A stretch of DNA of 64,000 bases from Pseudomonas brassicacearum subsp. neoaurantiaca. GTDB lineage: Bacteria > Pseudomonadota > Gammaproteobacteria > Pseudomonadales > Pseudomonadaceae. Below the pieces are notes generated by a model, which saw nothing but the letters and a program-made list of their open reading frames with translations, ran no database searches and had not been told where the DNA came from. The position numbers and the translations under genes are program-made. This document shows positions 1 through 15,115 of the stretch, piece after piece; the first letter of the stretch is position 1, and each line of letters starts with the position of its first letter. The stretch is from contig NZ_VDLV01000020.1 in the NCBI RefSeq assembly GCF_013608025.1, positions 88,511 through 152,510 on the forward strand. Direction: 5' to 3'.

Positions 1-13
1 TTTGATGCCGCGC

Positions 14-41
14 ATTATAGGTCGCTAAATCTTTTTGTAAA
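14..41 (-). promoter_or_regulatory. Candidate sigma-70 promoter firing out of the left edge
   Basis: On the minus strand a perfect TATAAT (14-19) lies 16 bp downstream of TTTACA (36-41). This is a good -10/-35 pair directed toward position 1, so the gene it serves lies outside the window. Confidence 0.45.
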
Positions 42-106
42 GCGCTTTTTTCAGTAATTTCAAACACTTACCGATCAAGCCAGATTACAGCGCACTAAAC
101 GAATAA

Positions 107-197
107 TGGCGGAGAACGGGGGATTCGAACCCCCGACACCCTTTTGAGGTGTACTCCCTTAGCAGGGGAGCGCCTTCGGCCACTCGGCCAGCTCTCC
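107..197 (-). tRNA. serX: tRNA-Ser (anticodon GCT)
   Basis: The minus strand begins GGAGAGC, which pairs with GTTCTCC to form the acceptor stem, followed by discriminator G and an encoded CCA (107-109). The anticodon loop CTGCTAA carries GCT (161-163), reading AGC/AGU serine codons. The T-loop is GTTCGAATC, and a long variable arm is present, as is typical of class II serine tRNAs. It lies downstream of rsmA on the same strand. The gene name is nominal; the identity rests on the anticodon and fold. Confidence 0.95.
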
Positions 198-259
198 GCA
201 ACACGGGGCGTATATTAACCACCTTCATCCCCGTTTGCAAACATAAAAATCGATAAAAA

Positions 260-448
260 TTAATGGCTTGGTTCGTCGTCCTTCTCTTTCTTGATACGCA
301 GGTAGATTTCTTCCCGGTGTACAGCAACCTCTTTCGGGGCGTTGACGCCGATACGTACCTGGTTTCCTTTGACGCCGAGCACGGTCACGGTGATTTCGCC
401 ATCGCCAATAATCAGGCTTTCTGCACACCGACGGGTCAGAATCAGCAT
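260..448 (-). CDS. rsmA: RsmA/CsrA-family post-transcriptional regulator
   Basis: This 62-residue protein starts MLILTRR and contains [11 protein letters not shown] and [13 protein letters not shown], the hallmark of CsrA/RsmA. The family forms dimers that bind GGA motifs in mRNA leaders and are titrated by RsmX/Y/Z small RNAs in the Gac/Rsm cascade. The ATG at 448 is preferred over an in-frame ATG six codons upstream because it gives the standard family length and is preceded by a GGAGAAAGG Shine-Dalgarno. It sits between tRNA-Ser and lysC, the usual Pseudomonas location. A C-terminal lysine/glutamate-rich tail (KKEKDDE) is typical of Pseudomonas RsmA. Confidence 0.96.
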   Translation of the reverse strand: MLILTRRCAESLIIGDGEITVTVLGVKGNQVRIGVNAPKEVAVHREEIYLRIKKEKDDEPSH

Positions 449-589
449 ACCTTTCTCCTCACGCAATTCACTTAAGGGACAACCGTCTGCAAAAAAAAGG
501 CATGGGACCTACAACCGAAACGGTCGCAGCCTACAGGCCTAGTATTGACCAGCGCGCGCAAAAGAACAGTTTTGGGACACGCCATTCAG

Positions 590-622
590 AAAAACAAAGG
601 GCGCGGTAAAAACCGCGCCCTC
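590..622 (-). terminator. Rho-independent terminator of lysC
   Basis: AGGGCGCGGT (598-607) and ACCGCGCCCT (612-621) form a 10-bp stem with a 4-nt loop. Read on the minus strand it is followed by TTTGTTTTT. It lies 12 bp past the lysC stop. Confidence 0.85.
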
Positions 623-633
623 CAGGCAACGCC

Positions 634-1875
634 TTACTCGCCCTGTCGGGCCGCAGCGTCGAGTTCAAACGCCGTGTGCAGGGCGCGCACGGCCAGCTCC
701 AGGTACTTCTCTTCGATCACCACGGAAACCTTGATTTCCGACGTGGAGATCATCTGGATATTGATGCTTTCCTTCGCCAGGGACTCGAACATGCGGCTGG
801 CCACGCCTGCGTGAGAACGCATGCCCACACCGACGATCGAGACCTTGGCGATCTTGGTGTCGCCGACCACTTCGCGGGCACCGATCTCGCCAGCCGTTTT
901 CTTCAATACAGCTTCGGCGGACTGATAGTCGTTGCGGTGCACGGTGAAGGTGAAGTCGGTGGTGTTATCGTGCGCGACGTTCTGCACGATCATGTCGACT
1001 TCGATGTTGGCGGCACTGATCGGGCCGAGAATCTTGAACGCCACGCCGGGGGTGTCTGGCACGCCACGGATGGTCAGCTTGGCTTCATCGCGGTTGAAAG
1101 CGATGCCGGAAATGATCGGCTGTTCCATGGATTCCTCTTCATCAATAGTAATGAGGGTGCCCGGACCCTCCTTGAAGCTGTGCAGGACGCGCAGCGGAAC
1201 GTTGTACTTGCCAGCGAATTCGACCGCACGGATCTGCAACACCTTGGAACCGAGGCTGGCCATCTCCAGCATCTCTTCGAAGGTAATCTTGTCCAGGCGC
1301 TGAGCCACGGGCACGACCCGTGGATCGGTGGTGTAGACGCCATCGACATCGGTGTAGATCTGGCATTCATCAGCCTTGAGGGCCGCCGCCAGCGCCACGC
1401 CCGTGGTATCGGAACCGCCACGACCCAGGGTGGTGATGTTGCCGTGTTCGTCCACGCCCTGGAAACCGGCGACCACTACGACGCGACCGGCCTTCAGGTC
1501 GCCGCGAATCTTCTGGTCATCGATCTGCAGGATACGCGCTTTGTTGTGCGCGCTGTCCGTCAGGATACGAACCTGGTTGCCGGTGTAGGACACCGCCGGC
1601 ACGCCACGCTTGATCAACGCCATGGCCAGCAAGGCAATAGTCACCTGCTCGCCCGTGGAAACGATCACGTCCAGCTCGCGGGGAACCGGTTGCTGGTCGC
1701 CGCTGATTTGCTTGGCCAGATCGATCAGACGGTTGGTCTCGCCGCTCATTGCCGACAGCACGACTACAAGGTCGTCGCCCGCTTCACGGAATTTCTTAAC
1801 CTTGTCGGCGACTTGTTCGATTCTCTCGACGGTGCCGACCGAGGTGCCTCCAAATTTCTGTACGATCAAAGCCAT
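634..1875 (-). CDS. lysC: Aspartate kinase
   Basis: The 413-residue protein catalyses phosphorylation of aspartate, the first step to lysine, threonine, methionine and diaminopimelate. The kinase signature KFGGTSV is at residues 7-13 and LGRGGSDTT lies mid-domain. The C-terminal third carries the tandem ACT domains (around 265-410) that give lysine/threonine feedback in this family. ATG 1875 is chosen because the upstream in-frame extension lacks the family start MALIVQKFGG. It lies 85 bp downstream of alaS on the same strand and is closed by the hairpin at 590-622. The alaS-lysC-rsmA order is conserved in Pseudomonas. Confidence 0.97.
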   Translation of the reverse strand: MALIVQKFGGTSVGTVERIEQVADKVKKFREAGDDLVVVLSAMSGETNRLIDLAKQISGDQQPVPRELDVIVSTGEQVTIALLAMALIKRGVPAVSYTGNQVRILTDSAHNKARILQIDDQKIRGDLKAGRVVVVAGFQGVDEHGNITTLGRGGSDTTGVALAAALKADECQIYTDVDGVYTTDPRVVPVAQRLDKITFEEMLEMASLGSKVLQIRAVEFAGKYNVPLRVLHSFKEGPGTLITIDEEESMEQPIISGIAFNRDEAKLTIRGVPDTPGVAFKILGPISAANIEVDMIVQNVAHDNTTDFTFTVHRNDYQSAEAVLKKTAGEIGAREVVGDTKIAKVSIVGVGMRSHAGVASRMFESLAKESINIQMISTSEIKVSVVIEEKYLELAVRALHTAFELDAAARQGE

Positions 1876-1960
1876 TTCAAAGCCGCCTCTGCCCATGAAG
1901 GGCGCCCAAATAATCAATCAACAGCGGCCGGGCCCACCTTGGCGAGCCCGGAGCGCCGTC

Positions 1961-4582
<2,622 letters not shown>

Positions 4583-4646
4583 TAGGTTCTTCCACGGAGG
4601 CTGCGGCCAAAGGCCTGTGCATAACGTCAACAGACGAAGCAACGGC

Positions 4647-4673
4647 AAAGGGCCGCATTATATCGGCCCTTTG
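4647..4673 (-). promoter_or_regulatory. Palindrome enclosing the alaS -10 box
   Basis: AAAGGGCCG and CGGCCCTTT form a 9-bp inverted repeat around an 8-bp centre. On the minus strand the centre contains a perfect TATAAT (4657-4662), about 75 bp upstream of the alaS start. E. coli AlaRS is known to repress its own gene by binding a palindrome at the promoter, so autoregulation is a plausible inference. The element could also act as a weak ltaE terminator, though it has no T-tract. Confidence 0.5.
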
Positions 4674-4728
4674 CGTGGGGTACAGCGTGTTTATGCGATA
4701 GAAACGCTCAATTGGCCCGGTTGGCGGG

Positions 4729-5733
4729 TCACTGGCGGGAAAATTCGACGAAAGTGCTGATCACCTGATCGATTTGCGCCGCGCTCACGTCCATGTGCGT
4801 CACCATTCGCAGGCGCGACGCAGCGCTGAGCTTGACGCCCCGCGCACCGGCAAACGCCTTGATCGCCTCGGCCCGCTCGCCCATTTGCACGTAGACCATG
4901 TTGGTCTGTACCGGCTCGACCTCGTAGCCCGCCGCACGCAAACCCTCGGCGAGCCGCTGAGCATTGGCGTGGTCGTCGGCCAAGCGCTGGACATTATGAT
5001 CCAGCGCATACAGCCCCGCCGCTGCCAGGATCCCGGCCTGGCGCATGCCGCCGCCGACCATTTTGCGCAGCCGACGCGCCTTGCCGATCAGCTCAGTCGT
5101 GCCGCACAGGACCGAGCCCACCGGAGCGCCCAGTCCCTTCGACAGGCACACCGACACCGAATCGAAATGTTGCGTGATTTCCCGGGCATCGACATTCAAT
5201 TTGACCGCGGCGTTATACAGCCGCGCGCCGTCCAGGTGCAGCGCCAGGCCGTTGTCTTGAGTGAAGCGACGGGCCCGGGCCAGGTATTCCAGTGGCAGGA
5301 CCTTGCCCTGCATCGTATTTTCCAGGGCCAGCAGCCGGGTACGGGCAAAGTGAAAATCGTCAGGCTTGATCGCCGCCGCGACTTGCGCCAAGTCGAGGGA
5401 GCCATCGGCCTGCACTTCGAGAGGCTGCGGCTGGATCGAGCCGAGCACCGCCGCACCGCCACCCTCGTATTTGTAGGTGTGGGCCTGCTGGCCAACGATG
5501 TATTCGTCGCCGCGTTCGCAGTGGGCCATCAGCCCCAACAGGTTGCTCATGGTGCCCGTGGGCACGAACAACGCTGCCGCAAAACCCAGGCGCTTGGCCA
5601 GTTCGGCTTCGAGGCGATTGACGGTCGGGTCTTCGCCATACACATCGTCGCCGGTCGGCGCGCAGGCCATGGCATCCAGCATGCCGGCGGAAGGTTGGGT
5701 GACCGTGTCGCTGCGAAGATCGATAACGCTCAT
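4729..5733 (-). CDS. ltaE: Low-specificity L-threonine aldolase
   Basis: This 334-residue fold-type I PLP enzyme cleaves L-threonine or L-allo-threonine to glycine and acetaldehyde. The start [15 protein letters not shown] is the family N-terminus. The PLP-binding aspartate is in HLDGAR (D168), and the Schiff-base lysine is K199 in CLSKGLGAP. The ATG at 5733 is used rather than an upstream in-frame codon because the 20-residue extension is not family-like. It lies upstream of alaS in the same orientation but is separated by a promoter palindrome, so it is probably a separate unit. Confidence 0.94.
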   Translation of the reverse strand: MSVIDLRSDTVTQPSAGMLDAMACAPTGDDVYGEDPTVNRLEAELAKRLGFAAALFVPTGTMSNLLGLMAHCERGDEYIVGQQAHTYKYEGGGAAVLGSIQPQPLEVQADGSLDLAQVAAAIKPDDFHFARTRLLALENTMQGKVLPLEYLARARRFTQDNGLALHLDGARLYNAAVKLNVDAREITQHFDSVSVCLSKGLGAPVGSVLCGTTELIGKARRLRKMVGGGMRQAGILAAAGLYALDHNVQRLADDHANAQRLAEGLRAAGYEVEPVQTNMVYVQMGERAEAIKAFAGARGVKLSAASRLRMVTHMDVSAAQIDQVISTFVEFSRQ

Positions 5734-5850
5734 GAATCTGGCCTCGGTTTCTGGTGGGGGAATTCCCTTTCGGAGGGCAATTACTGCGGGCATGGCGAAG
5801 AATAATCAAGCCCAGGACGACACTAACCCAACGGATTATCCAAATCCCCT

Positions 5851-5939
5851 GTGGGAGCGAGCTTGCTCGCGATGGCGGCAGCACATTCAGCATTGATGCA
5901 AGCTGAACCACCGCTATCGCGAGCAAGCTCGCTCCCACA
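5851..5939. repeat. REP pair (BIME), GTGGGAGCGAGC family
   Basis: Two head-to-head REP units (GTGGGAGCGAGCTTGCTCGC and its reverse complement) are separated by about 45 bp. The pair lies between ltaE and the FMN riboswitch. It can fold into one long stem-loop. Confidence 0.9.
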
Positions 5940-5988
5940 GGGGTTATGTGTTAAAAATCGTCCGCCGTCACAAAATGTGTCGGCAAAA

Positions 5989-6152
5989 CGTTCTCAGGGC
6001 GGGGTGCAATTCCCCACCGGCGGTAATTGCGCGCAATGCGCATAGCCCGCGAGCGCTTGGCACTACACGGCTTTTGCGGTGCAGCGACAAGGTCAGCAGA
6101 CCCGGTGTGATCCCGGGGCCGACGGTCATAGTCCGGATGAAGAGAGAACGGG
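5989..6152 (+). ncRNA. FMN riboswitch (RFN element)
   Basis: The segment begins GTTCTCAGGGCGGGGTG and runs through CCCCACCGGCGGTAAT, GCCCGCGAGCG, GGTCAGCAGA, CCGGTGTGATCCCGGGGCCGACGG, CATAGTCCGGATG and AGAGAGAAC. These are the conserved blocks of the RFN aptamer in the correct order. The sites are quoted as separate conserved segments. It precedes ribH2 by 100 bp and should lower its expression when FMN is abundant. Confidence 0.95.
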
Positions 6153-6221
6153 ATTGACACCCAAGGGCCGACTGCGACTCTGTGCGCGGCGTACCCTCGA
6201 ATCCCCTTCGATTCATGACGC

Positions 6222-6245
6222 CCTGTTTTTCACACAAACAGGAAC
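6222..6245 (+). promoter_or_regulatory. SD-sequestering hairpin of the FMN riboswitch
   Basis: CCTGTTT (6222-6228) pairs with AAACAGG (6236-6242), so the AGGAA Shine-Dalgarno of ribH2 is partly inside the stem. This fits a translational expression platform, as proposed for Gram-negative RFN elements. The pairing partner in the ON state was not worked out. Confidence 0.5.
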
Positions 6246-6251
6246 CAGAAC

Positions 6252-6761
6252 ATGCAACCCACCGCAATCGACAGCAAGACCAAAAACCATCCGGGCGAGC
6301 GCGTCGCGTTCATCCAGGCCTGCTGGCACAAGGAAATCGTCGACCAGAGCCGTAAAGGCTTCGTCGCCGAAATGATCAGCCAGGGCTATCAGGAAAGTGA
6401 CATTGACTTCTTCGAAGTCGGCGGCGCCTTCGAAATTCCGCTGCACGCCATGCTGCTGGCCAAGACCGGTCGCTACGCCGGCATCGTCGCCGCCGGCCTG
6501 GTGGTGGACGGCGGCATCTACCGTCACGAGTTCGTCGCCCAATCGGTGATCAGCGGCCTGATGCAGGTCCAACTGGAAACCGAAGTGCCGGTGTTCTCGG
6601 TCGTGCTGACGCCGCATCACTTCCATGCGGGGGAAGAACATCAGAAGTTCTTCTTCGAGCACTTCGTGCACAAGGGCGAGGAAGCGGCGAAGACCTGCGC
6701 CGATACGCTGCACAAGATGCGGGCGCTGCGTCGCAGTGAGCAGCGGGCGGTAGCGGTCTAA
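6252..6761 (+). CDS. ribH2: 6,7-dimethyl-8-ribityllumazine synthase, type II (RibH2)
   Basis: The 169-residue protein condenses 3,4-dihydroxy-2-butanone-4-phosphate with the ribitylamino-pyrimidine to make lumazine, the riboflavin precursor. It carries AFIQACWH, GAFEIPLHA, GGIYRHEF and MQVQLETEVPVFSVVLTPHHFH. These match the Brucella-type RibH2 (decameric) subfamily rather than the icosahedral RibH1. It is a single-gene unit behind an FMN riboswitch, with no other rib gene nearby. The main ribDE-BA-H operon is presumably elsewhere, making this a second, flavin-regulated paralogue. AGGAA precedes the ATG by 7 nt. Confidence 0.92.
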   Translation: MQPTAIDSKTKNHPGERVAFIQACWHKEIVDQSRKGFVAEMISQGYQESDIDFFEVGGAFEIPLHAMLLAKTGRYAGIVAAGLVVDGGIYRHEFVAQSVISGLMQVQLETEVPVFSVVLTPHHFHAGEEHQKFFFEHFVHKGEEAAKTCADTLHKMRALRRSEQRAVAV

Positions 6762-6780
6762 AGCCCCTCTCCAAAAAACC

Positions 6781-6870
6781 TGTGGGAGCGAGCTTGCTCG
6801 CGATAGCGGACTGTCAGTCACCCTCTACATGGACTGAAGCACCGCAATCGCGAGCAAGCTCGCTCCCACA
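6781..6870. repeat. REP pair, GTGGGAGCGAGC family
   Basis: Head-to-head REP units flank about 45 bp between the convergent ribH2 and astE genes. It may serve as a shared 3'-end stem-loop because no separate T-tract terminator is seen for astE. Confidence 0.88.
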
Positions 6871-6887
6871 ATGGTTTGGCCTGGGCT

Positions 6888-7895
6888 TTAGGCCAGGTTT
6901 TCATCCGTCGCCGGCACGATCAGAATCCCCGCCCGCAAGCCATTCTTGACCTTGGGGTTCGGGAAGATGATTCGCGCACCCTCCTCCTCGATCACCCAGC
7001 GGGTCTGGGCGATGTCCTCGGCCAGCACATAGCCTTTTCCAAGTTCAGAGAAGTTTTCGATGTCCGCCGGCAGGTTCAGGCGGAAGCTGTCGCTGTGCTT
7101 GATGATTTCCCGCGCGACGCTGAACAGTTGCAGGCCGTCGAGGCTGTCTTCCATCTCCGGCTCGTTGCCTTCGATGATCTGTTGCAGGCGCGTTTCCAGC
7201 AGGCTGACATTGACGCCGTCGTTCTGGCCGAATGGCCGGGCCTTGCCCAATTCGAGGGTGAAGGACTCGGCGCCGAGCTGGTCGTAGGTGTAGGCGCTGA
7301 ACACGATGGATGGCTTGTTCTGCAACAGCACCGCCTCCATGCCCGCTGCACGCAGGCGCGCCAGTTCACGGCGTGAGTGCTGGCGACCTTCTTTCCATGG
7401 ATACAGCGCGAACTGCTCGATCTTCGAGCCACGAATGGCGGTATGCAGATCGTAATGCAGGCGACTGCGGTCCGGCACGCTGAAGAAGCTCGCGGCCAAC
7501 CGTTCCAACTCACAGGCGCGCAGTGCCTCGGGGCCGCCGCTCAGCTCATGGCGACCATTGAACAGGCGATTGACGTCCTGCTCGACAAAACGCTCGCCGC
7601 GACGGATCGCCTCGGGGTTGCCGAACAGGAACAGAATACGTGCCCGTGGCTTCAGGTCGCCACGGGCAATGTCATGCAGCAGGCGATCGAGCAATTCGAT
7701 CGGCGCAGTTTCGTTGCCGTGGATACCGGCCGACAACAACAGGTCCAGGCCGTTATCCCGGGCCTCGGGCGGCTTGACCTCCAGCGCGCCCTCGCTCAAC
7801 CAGCGCATCCGTACGCCTTCGACAGTCAGTTGAGTCTTCTCCGCCGGTTCACGGCCGGCGAGGGTCAGTTCAAGCAGTTTGCCGAGGGCGAGCAT
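6888..7895 (-). CDS. astE: Succinylglutamate desuccinylase
   Basis: This 335-residue zinc hydrolase performs the last step of the arginine succinyltransferase (AST) pathway, N-succinylglutamate to glutamate plus succinate. The zinc ligands are visible as H59 and E62 in GIHGNET and H151 in YDLHTAIRG. The catalytic glutamate is E215 in [14 protein letters not shown]. It is the last gene of the ast cluster, 12 bp after the small conserved gene at 7908-8195. Length and motifs are normal. Confidence 0.96.
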   Translation of the reverse strand: MLALGKLLELTLAGREPAEKTQLTVEGVRMRWLSEGALEVKPPEARDNGLDLLLSAGIHGNETAPIELLDRLLHDIARGDLKPRARILFLFGNPEAIRRGERFVEQDVNRLFNGRHELSGGPEALRACELERLAASFFSVPDRSRLHYDLHTAIRGSKIEQFALYPWKEGRQHSRRELARLRAAGMEAVLLQNKPSIVFSAYTYDQLGAESFTLELGKARPFGQNDGVNVSLLETRLQQIIEGNEPEMEDSLDGLQLFSVAREIIKHSDSFRLNLPADIENFSELGKGYVLAEDIAQTRWVIEEEGARIIFPNPKVKNGLRAGILIVPATDENLA

Positions 7896-7907
7896 AGTGC
7901 GATTTCC

Positions 7908-8195
7908 TTAATGGTCGTGGCCGCAATCCGGGCCATGGACATGGTCGTCATCGCCCAGGTCCGCCGGCTCCATTTCCAGCTGCAGGCTGACCAGGTTGGT
8001 CGCCAATGGGCGCAACAGCAAGTTGGCGTATTCCTCGTCCCCTTCCTCGACATCGACGCCGATCAGCAGCTGGCCACGGCCGTCCTGCTGGATCCACAGC
8101 TCCTTGCCTTGCCACATCACCGCGACGCGGGTGCAGGAGGTTTCCAGTTGCGTGCCGTCGGTGTCTTCAAGGATCAGCTGCAGGGTATCGCTCAT
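7908..8195 (-). CDS. Small acidic protein with His/Asp/Cys tail, ast operon
   Basis: The 95-residue protein is of unknown function and is very acidic. The last residues are HVHGPDCGHDH, a likely metal-binding tail. The body reads as a compact beta-rich domain (LILEDTDGTQLETS, VAVMWQGKELWIQQDG). A homologue occupies the same slot between aruB and aruE in P. aeruginosa. Some databases label such proteins topoisomerase II, which nothing in this sequence supports. It lies 69 bp after astB and 12 bp before astE, so it is almost certainly cotranscribed. A role in zinc supply to AstE is only a guess. Confidence 0.85.
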   Translation of the reverse strand: MSDTLQLILEDTDGTQLETSCTRVAVMWQGKELWIQQDGRGQLLIGVDVEEGDEEYANLLLRPLATNLVSLQLEMEPADLGDDDHVHGPDCGHDH

Positions 8196-8264
8196 GTTTT
8201 TACATTCTCGTCTGGGGATAAGGCAACGCGCCCTGCTTTGACTGTAGTCAGGTCGCGCGCGCTT

Positions 8265-9611
8265 TCAATTGATCTGGAAAGGATAGACCGAGCCAAGTTT
8301 AAGGATTTGTGTCAGCTCATCCAGGGCCGACCGGCATTCAAGCAGCAATTGCGGGTCCGCCAGGTCGTTTTCGGTCATACGGTCGCGGTAGTGAGTCTCG
8401 ACCCATTGGGTCAGCGAATCGTACAGCGGCGCGGTCATGATAACCCCTGGGTTGACGGCCGCCAGCTCGGTTTCATTCAGCGCCACGCGCAATCGCAGGC
8501 AAGCCGGGCCGCCACCGTTCTGCATGCTTTGCTTGAGGTCGAAGACCTTCACTTCACGGATGACTCCGCCAGAGCTGGTCAGGCCTTGCAGGTATTGCCA
8601 GACGCGTTCGTTGCTACGGCATTCTTCCGGCACGATCAACAGCATCGAGCCATCGGCACGCGACAGCAATTGGCTGTTGAACAGGTAGGAACGTACCGCG
8701 TCATCGACGGTGACCGCCGAACGCGGTACGCACACCGATTGAAATTTCCCACCGACCTTGGCGAGTTTGCCGCTCAGCTCGGCCAGCATTTTCTCGGTCT
8801 CGAGGAACGCGTCCTCGTGGTAGAACAGGACCTCGCCGTTGCCCACCGCGATCACGTCGTTGTGGAAAACGCCCTGGTCGATCACCGCCGGGTTCTGCTG
8901 GGCGTACACCACGCCCTCCTCACTCAAGCCATGCAGGCGAGCGACGGCGCGGGAGGCTTCGAGGGTCTGGCGCGCCGGGTACTTTTGTGGCGACGGGAAA
9001 CGACTGTCGAACGCACTGCGACCGAACACGAAGAACTCGACGCCAGCCTCGCCATAGGCGCGGCAGAAACGCGTGTGGTTGGCCGCGCCTTCGTCACCGA
9101 ATTGCGCCACGGCTGGCAGCGCGGCGTGGTGGGCGAAGTGTTGCTGGTTGGCGAACATCGCCCCCAGCACGCGACTGGTGGTCGGATGCTCGATGCTGCG
9201 GTGGTATTTGCAGTTCAGGTTGGCGGCGGTGAAATGCACGCGGCCGTCAGCCGTGTCGGCGCTCGGGCTGACGGTGGCGGCGTTGGCGACCCACATGCTC
9301 GACGCCGAGCAACTGGCGACCAGCAGCGGCATCGCTTCTTTCGCGGCCTGCTGGATGACCTGCGCGTCAGTGCCGGCAAAGCCCAGCCGGCGCAGGGCCG
9401 CCACGTCCGGACGTTCCTGTGGCGCCAGCACACCTTGCTTGAACCCCATGTTCATCAGCGCTTTCATTTTCGCCAGGCCCTGCAGCGCCGCTTCCTTGGG
9501 GTTGGAGCATTGCTGGCTGTTGCTCTGGGAGGCTACGTTGCCGTAGGAGAGCCCGCCGTAGTTATGGGTCGGCCCCACTAGACCGTCAAAGTTGACTTCA
9601 TAGGATTTCAT
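8265..9611 (-). CDS. astB: N-succinylarginine dihydrolase
   Basis: This 448-residue enzyme of the guanidino-modifying superfamily converts N2-succinylarginine to N2-succinylornithine, two ammonia and CO2. The N-terminus [21 protein letters not shown] is the family signature. The catalytic cysteine is in [13 protein letters not shown] near residue 370. It is the second step of the AST pathway. It follows astD across a REP pair and precedes the small acidic gene. ATG 9611 gives the standard length. Confidence 0.97.
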   Translation of the reverse strand: MKSYEVNFDGLVGPTHNYGGLSYGNVASQSNSQQCSNPKEAALQGLAKMKALMNMGFKQGVLAPQERPDVAALRRLGFAGTDAQVIQQAAKEAMPLLVASCSASSMWVANAATVSPSADTADGRVHFTAANLNCKYHRSIEHPTTSRVLGAMFANQQHFAHHAALPAVAQFGDEGAANHTRFCRAYGEAGVEFFVFGRSAFDSRFPSPQKYPARQTLEASRAVARLHGLSEEGVVYAQQNPAVIDQGVFHNDVIAVGNGEVLFYHEDAFLETEKMLAELSGKLAKVGGKFQSVCVPRSAVTVDDAVRSYLFNSQLLSRADGSMLLIVPEECRSNERVWQYLQGLTSSGGVIREVKVFDLKQSMQNGGGPACLRLRVALNETELAAVNPGVIMTAPLYDSLTQWVETHYRDRMTENDLADPQLLLECRSALDELTQILKLGSVYPFQIN

Positions 9612-9671
9612 CAGCGAGGCTCCACGAGAATCTGTTTTTTATAGGCATCGAGTAACAGCCGCGTCGCGGCT

Positions 9672-9735
9672 ATCGCGAGCAAGCTCGCTCCCACAGGGTC
9701 TTGCACTGTCCTTGTGGGAGCGAGCTTGCTCGCGA
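9672..9735. repeat. REP pair inside the ast operon (tail-to-tail)
   Basis: CGCGAGCAAGCTCGCTCCCACA (as two blocks) at 9673-9694 and its inverse at 9713-9734 are only 18 bp apart. They fill the astD-astB gap. The orientation is opposite to most other pairs in the window. Confidence 0.88.
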
Positions 9736-9742
9736 TTAGGGC

Positions 9743-12234
<2,492 letters not shown>

Positions 12235-12281
12235 GCTATCTCCTCAGACGGGCCGCTCACGCCACCCGCGAAACACTGCTG

Positions 12282-13301
12282 TTAAACCGCCACCAGGCGC
12301 ACGCTGGCGCCTTCACCGACGCCCAGGGCTTCGGCTGCTTCCATGTCCAGCGTCACAGGCTTGCCTGGCGCGTAGTCGAGGTCGAGCAGCACGGCGCGGT
12401 AGTCCTGCAATTGGGCGTTGGCCACCAGGTATTGGCGACCGGCGCCCTTGACGGCTTCGCCGATCTTGACCGGCACCACGCGGCTCTGGGCGATCGAGCG
12501 GATCCCCGAGACGCGGGCATGCAAGGTCGGGCCGCCGTCAAAGATGTCGATGTAGTGATCGGTCTCGAAACCCTCGCGCATCAGGATGTCGAACGTGATC
12601 TGTGCACGTGGGTGGACCTGGCCCATGGCTTCCTGGGCGGCATCGGGTAACAGCGGCACGTAGATCGGGTAATGCGGCATCAGCTCGGCGAGGAAGGTCC
12701 GGCTTTTCAGCCCGCACAGACGCTCGGCGGCGGCGTAGTTGAGGTCGAAGAAGTTGCGACCGATGGCGTCCCAGAACGGCGAGTCACCATTTTCATCGCT
12801 GTAGCCAACGATCTCGGTCACCACCGAATCGGCGAAGCGCTCCGGATGGCTGGCGACGAACAGCAGGCGCCCACGGGAGTTGAGTTCGGCCCAGGGCGAC
12901 CCGACCAGTTCCGGCACCACGTAGAAACTCGTCAACAGGCTGTTGCCGGTCAGGTCGTGGCATTGGGAAAGCACGTGGATCTTGTTATGGATCTTCAGTT
13001 CGCGGGACGCATGGACGAAGGTCTCGTTGCGAAAGCTGTAGAACGGCTCGGAATACCCCGCCGACGCAACGATCGCCGAGCAGCCCACCAGCTTGCCGGT
13101 GGCGGTGTCTTCGAGAACGAAGAAATAGCTCTCTTCACCGTTGAAACTGACTTCGGCGGCGAACGAGGCTTCGCTCGCGGCGATCTTGTCGCTCAGGCGT
13201 TCCACGTCGTCCGGCAAGGAAGTGACACCGATCGGGCTGTCCGCAGCCAGACGCTGTACCTCGCCCAGATCAGCCATTTGCGCGGGGCGCATCACCAGCA
13301 T
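12282..13301 (-). CDS. aruF: Arginine/ornithine N-succinyltransferase, alpha subunit (AruF)
   Basis: The 339-residue protein begins MLVMRPAQMADLGEVQ and contains SQCHDLTGNSLL, VGYSDENGDSPFW and GQVHPRAQITFD. These mirror the motifs of AruG and show an ancient duplication. It is the alpha subunit of the arginine/ornithine succinyltransferase. The start at 13301 is chosen by family alignment; the longer frame to 13352 adds 17 unlike residues. It precedes aruG by 47 bp. Confidence 0.95.
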   Translation of the reverse strand: MLVMRPAQMADLGEVQRLAADSPIGVTSLPDDVERLSDKIAASEASFAAEVSFNGEESYFFVLEDTATGKLVGCSAIVASAGYSEPFYSFRNETFVHASRELKIHNKIHVLSQCHDLTGNSLLTSFYVVPELVGSPWAELNSRGRLLFVASHPERFADSVVTEIVGYSDENGDSPFWDAIGRNFFDLNYAAAERLCGLKSRTFLAELMPHYPIYVPLLPDAAQEAMGQVHPRAQITFDILMREGFETDHYIDIFDGGPTLHARVSGIRSIAQSRVVPVKIGEAVKGAGRQYLVANAQLQDYRAVLLDLDYAPGKPVTLDMEAAEALGVGEGASVRLVAV

Positions 13302-13430
13302 GGTGTCACTCCTTAACTTGAAATAAACGGTTCGACCAAAGGGTCGATACACAGAAAAAAACTAAACGAATACCCTGGCCCGCATTGCATCTGCGGCGGT
13401 CTTCGATTTTTCAGCCGCTGCAAGACTCCT

Positions 13431-13519
13431 GTGGGAGCGAGCTTGCTCGCGATAGCGGCGGCACATTCAACATCAGTGCAGGCTGAACCAACGCCATCGC
13501 GAGCAAGCTCGCTCCCACA
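13431..13519. repeat. REP pair between astC and aruF
   Basis: Head-to-head GTGGGAGCGAGC-family units are separated by about 45 bp in the 234-bp astC-aruF gap. The rest of the gap shows no gene. Confidence 0.88.
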
Positions 13520-13535
13520 AGGGATCCAGTCCAGT

Positions 13536-14901
<1,366 letters not shown>

Positions 14902-14988
14902 AATAGCGTCGCAAAGGCGCAGTTTAAACGTTGCCAGTGTATTTGAGGCGCTCGCATTCACATTTGCGCTGCCAGACACAAAACACCT

Positions 14989-15077
14989 GTGGGAGCGAGC
15001 TTGCTCGCGATGGCGCAGTGTCAGTCACCTTCAGCATTGACTGATACTCCGCCATCGCGAGCAAGCTCGCTCCCACA
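14989..15077. repeat. REP pair between argR and astC
   Basis: Head-to-head units of the GTGGGAGCGAGC family are placed directly after argR. The 359-bp argR-astC interval holds this pair plus the ArgR sites and no gene. Confidence 0.88.
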
Positions 15078-15115
15078 ATTTTATGTATTGACCGCCCTAT
15101 CCGCAGTCTTGCCGC

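Noticed and set aside
5851..6045. Repeated MGASLLA-type short ORFs at many sites
   Set aside because: They are translations of the REP elements, not genes.
7908..8195. Topoisomerase II annotation for the small ast-operon protein
   Set aside because: The 95-residue acidic protein has none of the ATPase or cleavage motifs of type II topoisomerases.
7377..9581. 734-codon open frame antisense to astE/astB
   Set aside because: It is a shadow of two well-supported ast genes, with no motif or ribosome site.
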